From: Chondrus crispus
Lineage: Eukaryota > Rhodophyta > Florideophyceae > Gigartinales > Gigartinaceae
Direction: 5' to 3'
Assembly: GCF_000350225.1 (NCBI RefSeq)
Contig: NW_005179057.1
Span: 526,135-590,134, forward strand
Length of the DNA: 64,000 bases
Shown here: one piece after another, positions 41,074-52,324 of the stretch
Layout of the letters: every line of letters begins with the position of its first letter
Numbering within the stretch: position 1 is the first letter of the stretch
Position numbers and translations under genes: made by a program
The notes under the pieces: model-generated
What the model was told of the DNA's origin: nothing
Database searches by the model: none
Seen by the model: the letters and a program-made list of their open reading frames with translations, nothing else

Positions 41074-42483
41074 TTAATCAGCGAAAGAATCGCACTGCGG
41101 TAGTCTATCTAGTGCTTTTGCAATGCTGTCGAATTGATTCTGGAGAATTGCGTGCAGGTTCGGCCCCGCTTCTTTCATTTTTGAATCAATGCTAGTCAGT
41201 TGCTCAATAAGATGGCCTCTGGTTGTCACGAGCTGAGGGTAAGACATACTTGCAGGATCGTTGAGTTCTTCCCCTCTACGTCGTTGAGGAACACTAGATG
41301 CAAGCGTGGTTACTGCTGCGACAAGTTCGCTCACGTTCTCCCGGGTATCATTGTCATCTTCGATAAATCCTGCGCGTCGCCTCTTCCTCCTCCTCCCACG
41401 GTTCGGTGTCGAACCGGAAACTTCTCGTCCGATTCCCAAATTTCCCTCATCCCAGCCCATACCCGGAGCTGTGTCTTTCCTCGTTATTTCCAAAGCGTCC
41501 TGGTCCTCTTCGGGAGTCCCGCATTTCATGGCAACAAATAAAACTATACAGCGCTTTCCAGCCGAGGACGGTTCCCGAGTGCTAGATGTTCTGGGAATGA
41601 AGTGGGCAAAGTTGTCTGGGTCGTTCTGTCCTGAAGCTTCGTAATTCTTCATTGCAAGAGTAAATATACTCTTCGATGCGTAAAAATGCTGCTTGAGTTT
41701 CTCGGCTGATCGGAATATTATCGGAGCTGCTGTAGAGTCTACACCACTAACACAGCCGTCTAGCGCGAGCTGTGGCTTTAGACAAGCATTATTAAAAATT
41801 GGTTCGACCACGCTGCTCCAAAACAGATCTCGCGATTCCCTTCTGTCCAGCTCTGCTCTAGTGAGATCCTCACCCGATTTTAGCAGAGCAGCCCTAGCTT
41901 CCTCATTTCTGAATAGGATTGCGCACAAACGCGCAAATTCATCGAGCGTAAATCCGGGATCCGATGATATTGACAGATCCAAACCTGAACCAGACCGTTC
42001 GCTGGTGCGTCTTCCGAGAGATTCGGGCTGCCCAGATGTAATTTGCCTTTCTTCTGGGCACATGTAGAATATCCTGTTTAGTTGCAGGGGACTTTTGATC
42101 CAGTCTACATACTTCGCCGCAACTAGGGCAGGCCAGTTTTGCCCTCCATTTCGTTCAACTTTATATAAATACATCAGCACTTTGCAGATTAAGTTTCTCT
42201 TGTTTCCAACCGTGCCAATCTTGAACAGTTTCGCGAGCGCGCGGAGATCAGGTACACGTGAGGAAGAAAGAAAAGTGTAAACCTTGTCTCGGTCATTCGG
42301 AGTCACAGCGATGCCATTGTCAAAGTTAGATAGCCATGGATTATCGTTGAGAAGCAGTGGGACTTGCAAGTGGGATTCATTATCGGCGGATGACTCTTCT
42401 CCAGCAGGTAGTACACTGATGGCGCCTTGTGCATTTTCACTCCCACTCCCTCGCACTTCCTCTTGATTGTCTATACGCTCCAT
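41074..42483 (-). CDS. Harbinger accessory protein, unknown family
   Basis: 469-aa intact protein with an ATG start. Harbinger elements usually carry a second protein with a Myb/SANT-like DNA-binding domain. Here no classical SANT motif is obvious. The protein has a small N-terminal helical domain (DRDKVYTFLSSSRVPDLRALAKLFKIG) and a conserved core FTLDEFARLCAILFRNEEARA...SGEDLTRAELDRRESRDLFW...KQHFYASKSIFTLAMKNYEASGQNDPDNFAHFIPRT. A basic stretch follows (RGRRRKRRRAG, a likely nuclear signal), then a C-terminal helix pair. The protein encoded at 60724-62451 shares the core. I infer a DNA-binding or nuclear-import partner of the transposase. Confidence 0.75.
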   Translation of the reverse strand: MERIDNQEEVRGSGSENAQGAISVLPAGEESSADNESHLQVPLLLNDNPWLSNFDNGIAVTPNDRDKVYTFLSSSRVPDLRALAKLFKIGTVGNKRNLICKVLMYLYKVERNGGQNWPALVAAKYVDWIKSPLQLNRIFYMCPEERQITSGQPESLGRRTSERSGSGLDLSISSDPGFTLDEFARLCAILFRNEEARAALLKSGEDLTRAELDRRESRDLFWSSVVEPIFNNACLKPQLALDGCVSGVDSTAAPIIFRSAEKLKQHFYASKSIFTLAMKNYEASGQNDPDNFAHFIPRTSSTREPSSAGKRCIVLFVAMKCGTPEEDQDALEITRKDTAPGMGWDEGNLGIGREVSGSTPNRGRRRKRRRAGFIEDDNDTRENVSELVAAVTTLASSVPQRRRGEELNDPASMSYPQLVTTRGHLIEQLTSIDSKMKEAGPNLHAILQNQFDSIAKALDRLPQCDSFAD

Positions 42484-43170
42484 ATTTGTGGTGTTTCGGC
42501 GTGTGGCCTCAGGTACCTGAGACGAGGCACTCGGCGGTTGATAAATTAGTGCACGCTATTTGTGGTGGGCAGGGCGTAACGCGTGCGGCAAGGCGGGTAG
42601 CACTAGGTTTATTTCGCGTCGTTTGGCGTTAGAAGCACAGCATACGACGCGCAGAGGCCTCGAGGATGAGGCGGCGAGGGATGCAGGTGCGCAAGGAGCG
42701 CGGTAAATCCAAAACACGGAGAAGCGTAGATCAGGGCTGGTGTATATTGCGACAATAAAAGCAGTTGTTCCGTGCGCACGACGAGTGCGGCGAGATGATC
42801 AGAATGCAGAGTGTTCTTCGCGCGTGTAGCCTTCGAAAAGCGGCGAAGAACGTGCAGCGACGTCAAGTACGCGGTGGCGAGAGCAGATGTAGGTGCGAGC
42901 GGAGCTCGGTGAGTAGGAGAAAAAATGAAGCGCTGAAGAGCGCGGAGCTCGGTGAGTACGAGAAAAAAGGAGGCTCGGAAGAGCGCGAGTGCATATGGCG
43001 ACGATGCAAACAGTGTTTCCCTTCTTTTCTTGCACGAAGAAGTGATCGATTTTTGCGTGGGGATTCCTGCATGCAAGAATATCATATCTTGTGACCGGCC
43101 AATGGGAACAGTTTTTATCATAACTATGTGCAAAAGCAACAATTTTCTTACCTGTTTAGAACGACTCTTA

Positions 43171-43838
43171 GTCGAGAGATCATCCTTCTGCATGTAGGCG
43201 AAGTTGGCTGCGTCATAAATGATGCGCAGCACGCGTGACATGACCCCCATACAACAGTACACTTAATGCGTATCTACAGAATATATCTATGCTGTGCATT
43301 GTACAGTACCCTTAAGGGTACAGCAAGCTTCTCATGTCGAGAAACTCGCATGCAGATGCACAACTGCTGGATTATGCATCTACCTACTGTATGCAAAACA
43401 GCACTACAATTAGGGCACTGCCATTAGGGCACCTTTCCTCGACACCCAAATAAAGCCGTCGTCGCCTCCCCCACCGATAGAGGAAGGAGGCATCGACTGT
43501 TCTTGGCATCACATGGATAAAGGGAGAGCGACGCATTGTTGCCGTCTACTACATTGTTGTCGTCTTCACGCTGTATGTCACCAAAGTGTCGCGAATGAAC
43601 ATGCACTCACAGTGACGAGTGGCTCTGACGCTCTTCAGAACCTGCCGGTGCGGATACCGTCTCAATCGCCGAGATGGCCCTCCACTTTCCCTAGAAGAAA
43701 CAAGAGTACTGTGCAGTAACTTGCTTCACAAGCCGCCCTGTCCTGTGTTTTGCGAAGAAAGCAGCTCTTCGAAACATTCCCTTCCCTCTCCCTACGTTTC
43801 AATCTATCCTTCTTGTTCGCCCCTCCCTCCCGCCAGCC
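43171..43838 (+). promoter_or_regulatory. Flank upstream of second membrane protein gene
   Basis: No gene. Contains a perfect 16-bp palindrome GTACCCTTAAGGGTAC (43306-43321). From about 43520 it holds sequence homologous to the flank of the paralogue at 35620-35907. Confidence 0.5.
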
Positions 43839-44600
43839 ATGACTCTTCTCCAGCAGTTAGACGTCACGCCCGACTTTAGCTTTTCCACTGTTCAAACGTC
43901 CAGCGACAATGTCAATGGCCTCATCATATCTCTGCTCACTGTCTTCATCATCTCCAACATTCTGTCAGTCACCTCCAAGCTCATCTTTAGCTCCCAGGAA
44001 ACGAGCTTCGAATATTCCTCTTGGATCCGCTCCTTCATCTTTGTGAGCAGCGACGACCCCATCCGCATGTTCTCCTGGATTTGGCACAGGTACTCGTACA
44101 AGGAGAAGGGCAGCACACGTTACAGGAACGAAATCCAACTCCGCAGGCTTTTCCTCCCCCTTCTGGCGAGGCTCTTCATTTTGGTTACTGCCATCACCTC
44201 TGTTGCCATCTCCATCCCGAGCGAAAAGCGTCTGAGTGGGTGTGAGAAGGGCGACTTTCGAATCCACATGGACCCTAACGTTCGAAAGCCAGCTCCGGAT
44301 TTAAATAGGGTTTGCGCCGACATTCCGCTGACAACTACACTAGGCGAAGTCAGGTCCTTTGCGTCGTACTGTTCTTGCTTAGCGGAGTTAGGGTTTGAAA
44401 TTGTTCCTGAGGGGGAAGGTCAAGCCATAAATTTGTCGATGACTAACCGCAGGGGTCGTCTAAGGACGATAATAAGTAGTAGGGGGGAGGTTGCGTCAAG
44501 TGACTTTTACATCCAGTGGGTTCAGGACAGACGGCAAAGAGAGAACGACACATCGCTCCTCTTCACAAATTTTAATAAGATCGATTCTGATGTTCATCTC

Positions 44601-44802
44601 TGTGATGCAAGATCGATGGCTCGGTTTACTGTGATCGCGTCTCTATCTACCTTATGTAGGGATGGTAGCGATCCGTAGGCCGGCGGCGATCGTGGTGAGT
44701 TGATCGCTGTTGTACGTGTGCTACGTGTGTGTATATGGCTCTCATGACTGCTGACGCATTGCTGTTGCGGCGTCGACGTTTGTTTTTATGGCTCTCATGA
44801 CA
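44601..44802 (-). repeat. Copia-2 3' LTR
   Basis: About 202 bp, starting TGTGATGCAAGATC on the plus strand and ending CTCATGACA. Bordered inside by a purine run on the minus strand (CAGGGGGAG at about 44803-44811), as expected for a polypurine tract. The word ATGGCTCTCATGAC occurs twice in it. Confidence 0.85.
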
Positions 44803-47800
44803 CTCCCCCTGTCGACGGCGCTGCAGTTTTGCCGTCTGCAGTCGTGTGGTTTCTGAGCTGTAGTTTGGGGAGGAGGCGCGTGTATGCTTGACGACGCAGC
44901 GGTTTCGTGAGGATGTCCGCGAGTTGTTCGTCCGTGGGGACATGTGCAATGGCAATTGTGCCCTTTTGTGCCTGATTCGTGAGGTAGTGATGCCTCATAT
45001 CTATGAATTTTCGCCTTTTCGTCGGTCCCGTGCTGTTGGAAACGTGGATGGCGGACTGGTTGTCTATCATCAAGGGGGTCGGGGATTTCGGCAGCATGTG
45101 CACATCCTGTAGCAGACGTCGGATCCACGTGGTCTGCTGTGCGGCGGAGGTGGCCGCAATATATTCTGCCTCACAGGTGGATAAGGCTGTGATGTTTTGC
45201 TTGAGGGACCCCCAGCATATCGGTGTGCCGTTGTATGTGTGGAGGGTCCCCGATATGGACTTCCTGTCCGTGATGTCGGCGGCGAAATCGGCATCAGCAT
45301 ACGAGACAAGGAGGTTCTGGGGTTTCTCTTTGTCTGTTTGCTTGCCGGATCGGAACGTGAGGCCTGTGTTTGGTGTGCCCTTGAGGTACCTTATCAGGCG
45401 TTTGAGTGCGTTCCAGTGCCTTTGCGTCGGGTTGTTGGCCGCTACTGCTAGTCTGTTTGCCAGGAAGTAGATGTCTGGTCGCGTCGAGTCAGCGACATAG
45501 CGTAGGTCCCCAATGATCTGCTGGTATTTTTTGAGTGTGTGCAGTTGGGTCTCGTCTTTGTCTGTTGGCTTGTGGAGCAGGACACCGTCGCAGTATGGGG
45601 TGTCTTTAGCGTTGCATTTGGCCATGTCCACTTGCTGTACTATGTAGTTGATGGCGTTGGGCTGGGAGATGTGAATGTCTCCGTTTTGGTGTCGTGTCAC
45701 CGTCCATCCGAGAAAAGTCCTGTGTTCCCCTAGGCGTTTGATGTTGTACGCTTTCGCTAGTGCTGCGGCGAACTCGTCTTTGAGTTTCGCGGTTGAGGCG
45801 AGTACTGTGAAGTCATCCATGCTGACAGCAGCAATTATATGTTCTTTGCCTTTTTTGGACCAGAGGCACAGGTCTGCTTCGCTTTGCTTGAAGTTGTCCT
45901 TTCGTAGGAGTGTGAAGACTGCAGATAGGTATGTGTGGCCGGCGGATGGCGTCCCGTATATGTTCATGTTTAGTTTTCCGCCTTGGCAGGCATTTTTGTA
46001 TGTGCCATTGAATCTGGCATGCTGTCTCACGTATACTGTTTCTCCTCCGTTGTGCGCGAATTTTTCGTGTAGGTACGCTGACTTGATATCGATGTGTTCG
46101 ATGTGCATGCGGTACTTGGCCGCTATTCCAAACATTGCGCGTACTGTGGTCTTGTCGGCCATGTACGTTGTAGTTTTGGATGGGTCGTAGTGCTTGTGTG
46201 GTAGCATTATGTCCCCCCTTGCAGAGCATCGGGCTTTTCTCGATGCAATTTGTCCTTTACTGTCCCTCTTGTAACGGTATCCCATTTTTAGGGGTATCAG
46301 TTTCCGTTTCTTGGGGATTTCGAAGTCGGGTATCCACTGTACTACGTTCATGGCGTCGAGGTTGTCGAGTACGGCGTTGTGTGCCTTTTCCCATTCGGCA
46401 GCGTGGGGGTATTTTTTGGCTTGTCCGGGGTGAGCTGGGGCGGGTGTGGTGCCTGTTATCTCTGTTGGCGTGCGATGCGGGGTGAAGGCTTTCGTGGCGT
46501 ATGTGCGTGAGGCTACAGGATCGGTGGTGCTGTGGTATGGTTGGAAGTTGACGCATCGAACTCGTCGCGGTCTGTTCGTGTCGAGTTCGAGGACCATTAT
46601 GTGGTTTTCGTCGATGCCATGGAGGTACCTTGCGGGTGTTGCCCTGTGTGCGAGTTTTGATATTTGTTTCCGATTTGCTAACTCAGGTACTGTACCGAGC
46701 TGTCCGAACAGCAGGAATTGTGGGACGTCGGGGGTGGCATTGGTTCACATGGTGTAGGGAAGGGTGTTGATCCCGTGGTGGAGTATATTGTTGTACTTGA
46801 ATGCAGCGTCCCTTACTGCGTCTTCCCAGTGCGTCTTGGGTAGTGAGCTGTGGTGAGGGGCGGCTCTGGCTGAGTTCATGAGTGTACTGTTTATCCTTTC
46901 AGCGATGCCATTTTGTTGGGGCGTGTGTGGGACTGTAGTGCTGTGCATGACGTTGTGCGATCTGTATACGGCATTGGCGCTGTCTGATACATATTCTTTC
47001 GCGTTGTCTGTGTGGAACAGTCTCGGTTTGCACCCTTTTCGTTTTTTGAGGGCTGTGAGGATGACATCCAGCCTGTGCGGTGTTTCTGCTCTTGATTGCA
47101 GGAAGTCGACTATGAGGTAGCGGGATCGGGTGTCTATTACTGTGAGTATATATTTGTTGCCTTGCCTGGATGTGGGGTTGAATGGTCCACATATATCGCT
47201 GCTAAAGGCGGCTCCTACTCGGTAGTTGTGAGTCTTGGGGTAGTGCGGTGCGGGCTGCTGCTTCGCTGCAGCGCAGCTCGAGCAGGTGATCCGCGGTGGT
47301 CGTTGCCTGAGTGTGGGCGGGAGGTTTGGCAGGAGGCCGAGTTTGGCCATTTTCTGAAGCGTTGTTGGTCTGATGTGATTGAACAGTACATGGTAGTGGT
47401 GGAAGTCCCTTTCTACAGCTGGGTGTGCTGGGGTGTGCGGTGGGGGCGCTGGGTTGTGCATTTGGTGTAGTGGGATTTTTTCTGCGCGTGGTGCGGTGTG
47501 GCCACGTGGTAGTGTGCGGCTTGGCTTTGGCGTCGCTGTCTTCTTTTTTTTGTTTTTGGGTTGGGGGCTTTTTTGGTTTGGGTATCGGGTCTTTTGGAAT
47601 TTTTTTATTGACCGTGGTGGTATGGTCCGGGCTGCCATACCGTTGCCTTTGGTTTTTGGGAGATCCAGGTAGTACATGCCTTTCCTGAAGCGCGCTTGCG
47701 CTACTATTTGTGGCGGGTGTGTGCTCGTGTCGAGTACAGTGGCCTGTGTGGGTGTGAACCGGACCTCTCCCCATTGCTCTGCTATGTCGTGAACTGATAG

Positions 47801-49274
47801 CAGGTTGGATCGCATTGCTGGGTTGGCGATCGCTGGGACTCGTATGTGCCTATTCGTACTGGTCCGTATATGTATCATTCCCTTGTGTGTGGCGGGTGGC
47901 GTGATGTTGGTGGCCGTGTTAGTTCGGATGATTTGTCGGAGTGGTTTCATGTTCGTCGTGGGTTTGCGGACATGTGACGGATGCGCTCCTGAGTCGAGGG
48001 CATACTGCTTACCTTCGCATATGTCCTCGTCAGTCACTTGTTGCGCGGTTGTGTTGTCGTGTTCGTCGCGGGTGCTGGCCATTTGCCCGGTGGTGGTTTT
48101 GGGCGTCGGACGTGTTTGCCGTGGGGTTATGCGCTTCTTATCGGTATTCGTGTACCATTTTTCCGCATTTTCCCTTGTGGCTGCATTGCCGCATTGGGGT
48201 TGATCGGGGTGGGTCGTTGATCCTCTGCCTTGCCTCCGGCTGCGAGTTCGTCGTCTCATTGCCTGGTAGTTGGGGCTGTCTGCCCATTGGTCTGTCGTAT
48301 TCATGCCTTGTGGACGTTGTTGCGGGATTTCCTGTTTTTCGTCTTCTCGAGTTTGTATGGATTTGAGTCGTTGGACGAGGTTGGCTATGGTTGTGGGGAT
48401 TGTGTTGTTCGCGATCCACATGTCGGGTAGGTGTCGCAATGCCGGGTGCGAGTTGAGGCCGTGTATGATGAATTCTATCGTGACAGATTCATCATGTTGA
48501 ATGCTGGGGTACTCTGCGAGACACATTTTTGTCCGTATGGTTTGGTGTGCTGCGATGTATTCATCGATATCCCCTCCCGCCTTGATCTTTGTGCGTTGTG
48601 CTTCTTGTTTGAGGATGAGGTGTGTGGTTGGCGTTGAGTCAGTGAAGTGTGTTTTGATCTCCGCCAGAAGCTGTTGAGGGGTAACGCTGAGGTCCATGTC
48701 GATTGTGCTTGCCAGATCCGCAGGGAGGCTAGTCATGATGCTCATGCGAAGGAATGCACATTTTCTGCGGTATATGGAATGATACGGGCTCGTTACTGTG
48801 GGGGGTGGTGAGCTTTCGTCGAGGGCTGCCTCTACGTTGTTGATTATCGCTATGTCGTGGAGGGTTTGCGTCCATTGCTTGTAGTTCGTTCCGTCGCTTG
48901 CGAGTGGAGGTAGCTGTCCATGCATTCTTGTGTCAGCTTGGGGCATTTCGGGTGCTACTTCTGGCTGGTTTGACATTTGTGGGCGATCGGCAGGTGTTGT
49001 CGGGGCGTGTTGTGTTGGCTCTACGGGGGTGATCGGAGCTTGGTGTTGTGGCTCTACGGTTGTGTGCGGAGCGGGTTGTGTTGGCTCTACGGGGGTGATC
49101 GGAGCTTGGTGGTGTGGCTCTACGGATGTGGTCGGAGCGGGTTGTGTTGCCTCTACGCTTGCTGGCGGAGCTTGTGGGGTTGGGGCAACGGGGCTTTGTG
49201 GTGCCGTGCTATCGTTGTCCTGATCTCGTCCGGGTGGTCGGTATACGAGATGATCGTCTTGTAGTGGTGCGTGG

Positions 49275-49289
49275 TTAGGGTCCATAACC
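49275..49289 (-). other. Copia-2 primer-binding site (initiator tRNA-Met anticodon arm)
   Basis: Minus-strand sequence directly after the 5' LTR reads GGTTATGGACCC. It matches the complement of the initiator tRNA-Met anticodon arm (GGGTTATGGGCCCAG) except for one base. The gag start codon (49285-49283) lies inside it, as in Copia-1. Confidence 0.7.
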
Positions 49290-49438
49290 TGTGATGCAAG
49301 ATCGATGGCTCGATTTACTGTGATCGCGTCTCTATCTACCTTATGTAGGGATGGTAGCGATCCGTAGGCCGGCGGCGATCGTGGTGAGTTGATCGCTGTT
49401 GTACGTGTGCTACGTGTGTGTATATGGCTCTCATGACA
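49290..49438 (-). repeat. Copia-2 5' LTR
   Basis: 149 bp, the same start and end as the left LTR with one visible base difference over the shared part. It has a single ATGGCTCTCATGAC word and so is shorter than its partner. Confidence 0.88.
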
Positions 49439-50301
49439 ATCTCCAAGTCATGGCCAACGCACTCCGTTCAGAGACAGGAAAAGAGTGCAACATCATAGTT
49501 ACCGCTGACGATACGTCGGAAGAGACTGGCTCTAAATTGAAAGGGCAGGGATTGGATTGCGATTTTGATGCCCTCAGTCTCATAGCAAGGGTCCAAGCGT
49601 ATGTCACAGGCTCATTGACGTTACAGAAGCTTGGACGAGGCGAAAGGGATAATCGGTTGGAGTTGACTCCCTCCACCGGCGAAGTGCGTGAAACGGCTAC
49701 ATGTCCAATTGACGTTGTTGTAAGTCGCCCGATTGCCAACATCATTCCGCTCGCCCTCATGCTCGTCGTGTGGGTCGTCATTAACGTACTCGTCAGCATT
49801 TACACGTCTAGGCGGGGAAACGCTTTCGACATGGGCTTCCATGTCATCAAGGAAGCACTGGGGCACGACACGACTTCCAACCCTCTGGAAGAAAACTCAA
49901 ATCGCGGAGAGGCGATGGAACTGCCCTTGCGCAAATGGCGCTGCGGCGCGGGCGGCGCGCATGAAGGCTTCATCGGACGAGATGGAGATGTCCCAGTGCA
50001 GGGCTTTGACTCCTCTACAAACGTGTGTGGTTGCACGCAAGTGGTGACGGAGATAGAAGCAGCGAGTGCGCTGGCGGAGTCTGCGCCTGGTACGGCGGCT
50101 CCTGGTGGCAGGCTATGGCACGGGGCTGCGCAATGGCAGGTGCAGCAGCAGGTTGACGATAAAGCGATGCAGACGGTCCCGGTGAGCCACACGTGGTCCG
50201 GATCAGGACTGTCGCAGCAGTCGCGCGAACCGGGGCCACCTTTTAGGGCGCTGCCTCCCGCCATACAGAATTCGCCGGTGTCGGAGCCGCCACATCATTA
50301 G

Positions 50302-51782
50302 TAGCTACGCGCGCCGACTTGAAGTTTAGCACCACCGGCCTGTAACTTGAACGTGATTTAAAGTACTGCAGGGGATACACAACAACGCCCTCTGAGTGCA
50401 GTGCGCAGCAAGATCACGTTTATTTAATTTACTCCGCTTCAACGGAAGACCCAATTATGAGGTCTTTTAGGATTTCGCAGCAAAGACCAGATCATGGGCT
50501 TTAGTAAAAGTCTTACCAAGTAAAAACCCCATGGTGCCAAAGCACGAGCCGGCGCGGGTGTCTACTGCTGCCGCGGTCATCGCGGGGGGCGTGGGAAAGA
50601 CGCGGCGCGGTGGTACAGCGGTGGTGAGAGAAGGGGTGGATGGATGGATGAGGTGCAGATTTACGTCATGTGTGGCGGGGGCGTGGTACATAACTTTACT
50701 GCATGCACAGTCGGGAGCCAGGGAGGGACGTGATTGCTGCTCTGCATTCTCACGGCCTACAGGCGGCAAATTAGAGCGTTGAAGCGGTGGTGATCGACTT
50801 AGGGCACTTCCGCGGCAGCAGTGCAACCCCGCGGGAAGAGGATTTGGCGACATTACAACGCTCCCGCTGCTGCCATGCGGAGAAAAGGGCTCAGCAGGAC
50901 TGCCTGGCATATCAAGTTATGTCGGCGGGATCGCGTCCACTCTCTCGGGCGGCATAAAGAAGACGGTACGGGTCATAGAAAACCCTTGTCGCAGACGTCT
51001 CCCAAAAGGGCGCCACCAATGAGCAACCAGACGCTGGAGATGCCAGACTGCGACCCATACCGCGCCGGTAGCTCGCTGGGCGCCGCCTCGCCGGACGACG
51101 CGAGCGCCTCTGCGCGTTGGGGATGACCCGCAGCTCAGGCTCTGGGGCGCGCGCCGGTTGCACAGTACACTATACTGCACCCAGCGTCCCTCACTTGATC
51201 GAAACATTCATCACTGTTCAAGTAAATATCACGGGCCGTCCTTTCAAAGAAGGATTGGTACATTATTGTGAGGTAGGTTACAGCGCAGACTGCTGTGCGA
51301 GAGCAGACTGCCGTACGAGTACATTGTAGGTGCATAGCACGTCGTGGTCATTGAGAGATTGGGCATGCTATATCTCTGCGTCAACAGAAAACGATTTCCC
51401 ACTGCCGACTTCTCCTCAGAGCGCGAAAGCACAGTAATGGTTGCTCCGAGTATTGCTCGGAACATGGGCACGGGTGCTTCCCATGTCTCGGGCTGAGAAT
51501 TTAGTGGAGCGGAAAAGGCAGTCACTCATGGAGAATCGGCATCGATGTACGAGTCTTTTCTTCACCCACACAGTCCCACGAACACTCTTCCATCTTACCG
51601 GGTATTTTCATTTATGGGCTTTGGCGGGGTCTTGTGCCAAACAACTGTTCAAGTGGTCAACCCATTGCCACAGCAACGTTCAAGTTGGAGCGATGCTGTA
51701 AGTCGTGATGATCGGGGGTAAAGCAGACATGAAACGTGTAATGTGGCATGCACACGTGTGCACATACTGTAGTGTATATCTG
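50302..51782. other. Intergenic, no firm gene
   Basis: The first about 60 bp match the 3' flank of the paralogous membrane gene (GCCGACTT...TTTAGCACCACCGGC). A 147-codon minus frame (50467-50910) ends TRAGSCFGTMGFLLGKTFTK but has no domain and I do not call it. Nothing else recognised. Confidence 0.4.
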
Positions 51783-51943
51783 TAAGAGCATCCCCACCGG
51801 TTGGAGAGTAAATGAGCAACGAGCTAAATATTTCCAACACTTGTCATTCAAATACTGCTGCGCATGCCCAGGTGCATTTGTTCACATTTGGCATTTTAGC
51901 TCCGACATCAACACACTCCACCGGTGTTGCCAGAGCTAAATGC
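51783..51943. mobile_element. Short MITE-like repeat with TAAGAGCAT end
   Basis: The left end TAAGAGCATCCCCACCGG is the same word as the end of the foldback at 7486 (inverse). The right end near CCACCGGTGTTGCCAGAGCTA is a loose inverted match. About 160 bp, non-coding. The right boundary is uncertain. Confidence 0.45.
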
Positions 51944-52324
51944 AGAGACGCACTCAAATGGAGCAGTCTTCATTGGAGGAATAGTTAAATCCTCTGGATT
52001 TCGGCTGCTCTGTGCCGGCCATTATTGTGATGGGAACGAGGCTCGAGATGGAAAAGGCAATGATTGGGTGGGTTGGTGAGAGCATGTTCTGCACCTGGGA
52101 GAGCGGTGTGCGAAAGGGAGCGCATAAACAGGGTGGTGGTTGGGCAAGATCGCATGTACCTTGCGATCGATGCAGGAGAGGCGCAGGTTGGAGAGGGAAC
52201 CGCAGCAATACGCGAGTGTGAAACATGTAGGAGAACGGGAAGTACTGTACGAGCAGATTCCCGCGACCAGAAACCAATAACTGCTTCGCACTTGTGTCGT
52301 GGACTTTTGGCTCTGGGCTATTTT
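51944..52324. other. Intergenic, no recognised gene
   Basis: No domain, repeat or RNA gene recognised. Confidence 0.4.

Larger units (their letters stand above)
39048..43167. mobile_element. Complete two-gene PIF/Harbinger transposon
   Basis: 4120 bp between TTA target duplications (39045-39047 and 43168-43170). The inverted ends are GGGTCGTTCTAAACAG and GAGTCGTTCTAAACAG, with TTTTGCAC repeated subterminally on both sides. It holds a transposase on plus and an accessory protein on minus, transcribed toward each other, separated by a 40-bp minisatellite. Both frames are open, so the element looks capable of being recently active. Confidence 0.9.
44601..49438 (-). mobile_element. Copia-2, Ty1/Copia LTR element, young
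   Basis: Inserted in the membrane protein gene with target duplication ATCTC (44596-44600 and 49439-49443). Parts on the minus strand: 5' LTR at the right end, primer site, gag with a long Pro/Thr/Ala-rich start (VEPTQPAPTT-type repeats), protease and integrase (together about 46.7-49.3 kb, with HVLFNHIRP and DICGPFNP...DTRSRY...NGIAERINS), then reverse transcriptase and RNase H (about 44.8-46.6 kb, with IKSAYLHEKF, SMDDFTV and VPTDEQLADILTKPL). Shared LTR sequence is almost identical, so it is young. About one break or frame change in the coding region. Confidence 0.92.
43839..50301 (+). pseudogene. Second membrane protein gene, split by Copia-2
   Basis: Paralogue of 35908-37557. The 5' part (43839-44600, 254 codons) holds the first two membrane helices and the start of the Cys-rich domain. 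The 3' part (from about 49439 to 50301) holds the rest of that domain, the third membrane helix (IANIIPLALMLVVWVVINVLV) and the tail. The interruption is exactly the Copia-2 element with its ATCTC target duplication. The host exon parts show no other damage, consistent with a recent loss. The element's LTR supplies early stop codons to a read-through transcript. Confidence 0.85.

Noticed and set aside
44742-45128. Minus-strand frame overlapping the Copia-2 polymerase part
   Set aside because: A shadow frame of the RNase H region.
46878-49264. Plus-strand frames of 60-170 codons inside Copia-2
   Set aside because: They are antisense to gag and integrase regions and have cysteine- and glycine-rich translations without domains.
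50467-50910. 147-codon minus-strand frame
   Set aside because: Low-complexity Pro/Ser composition with no domain and no conservation in the paralogous flank.
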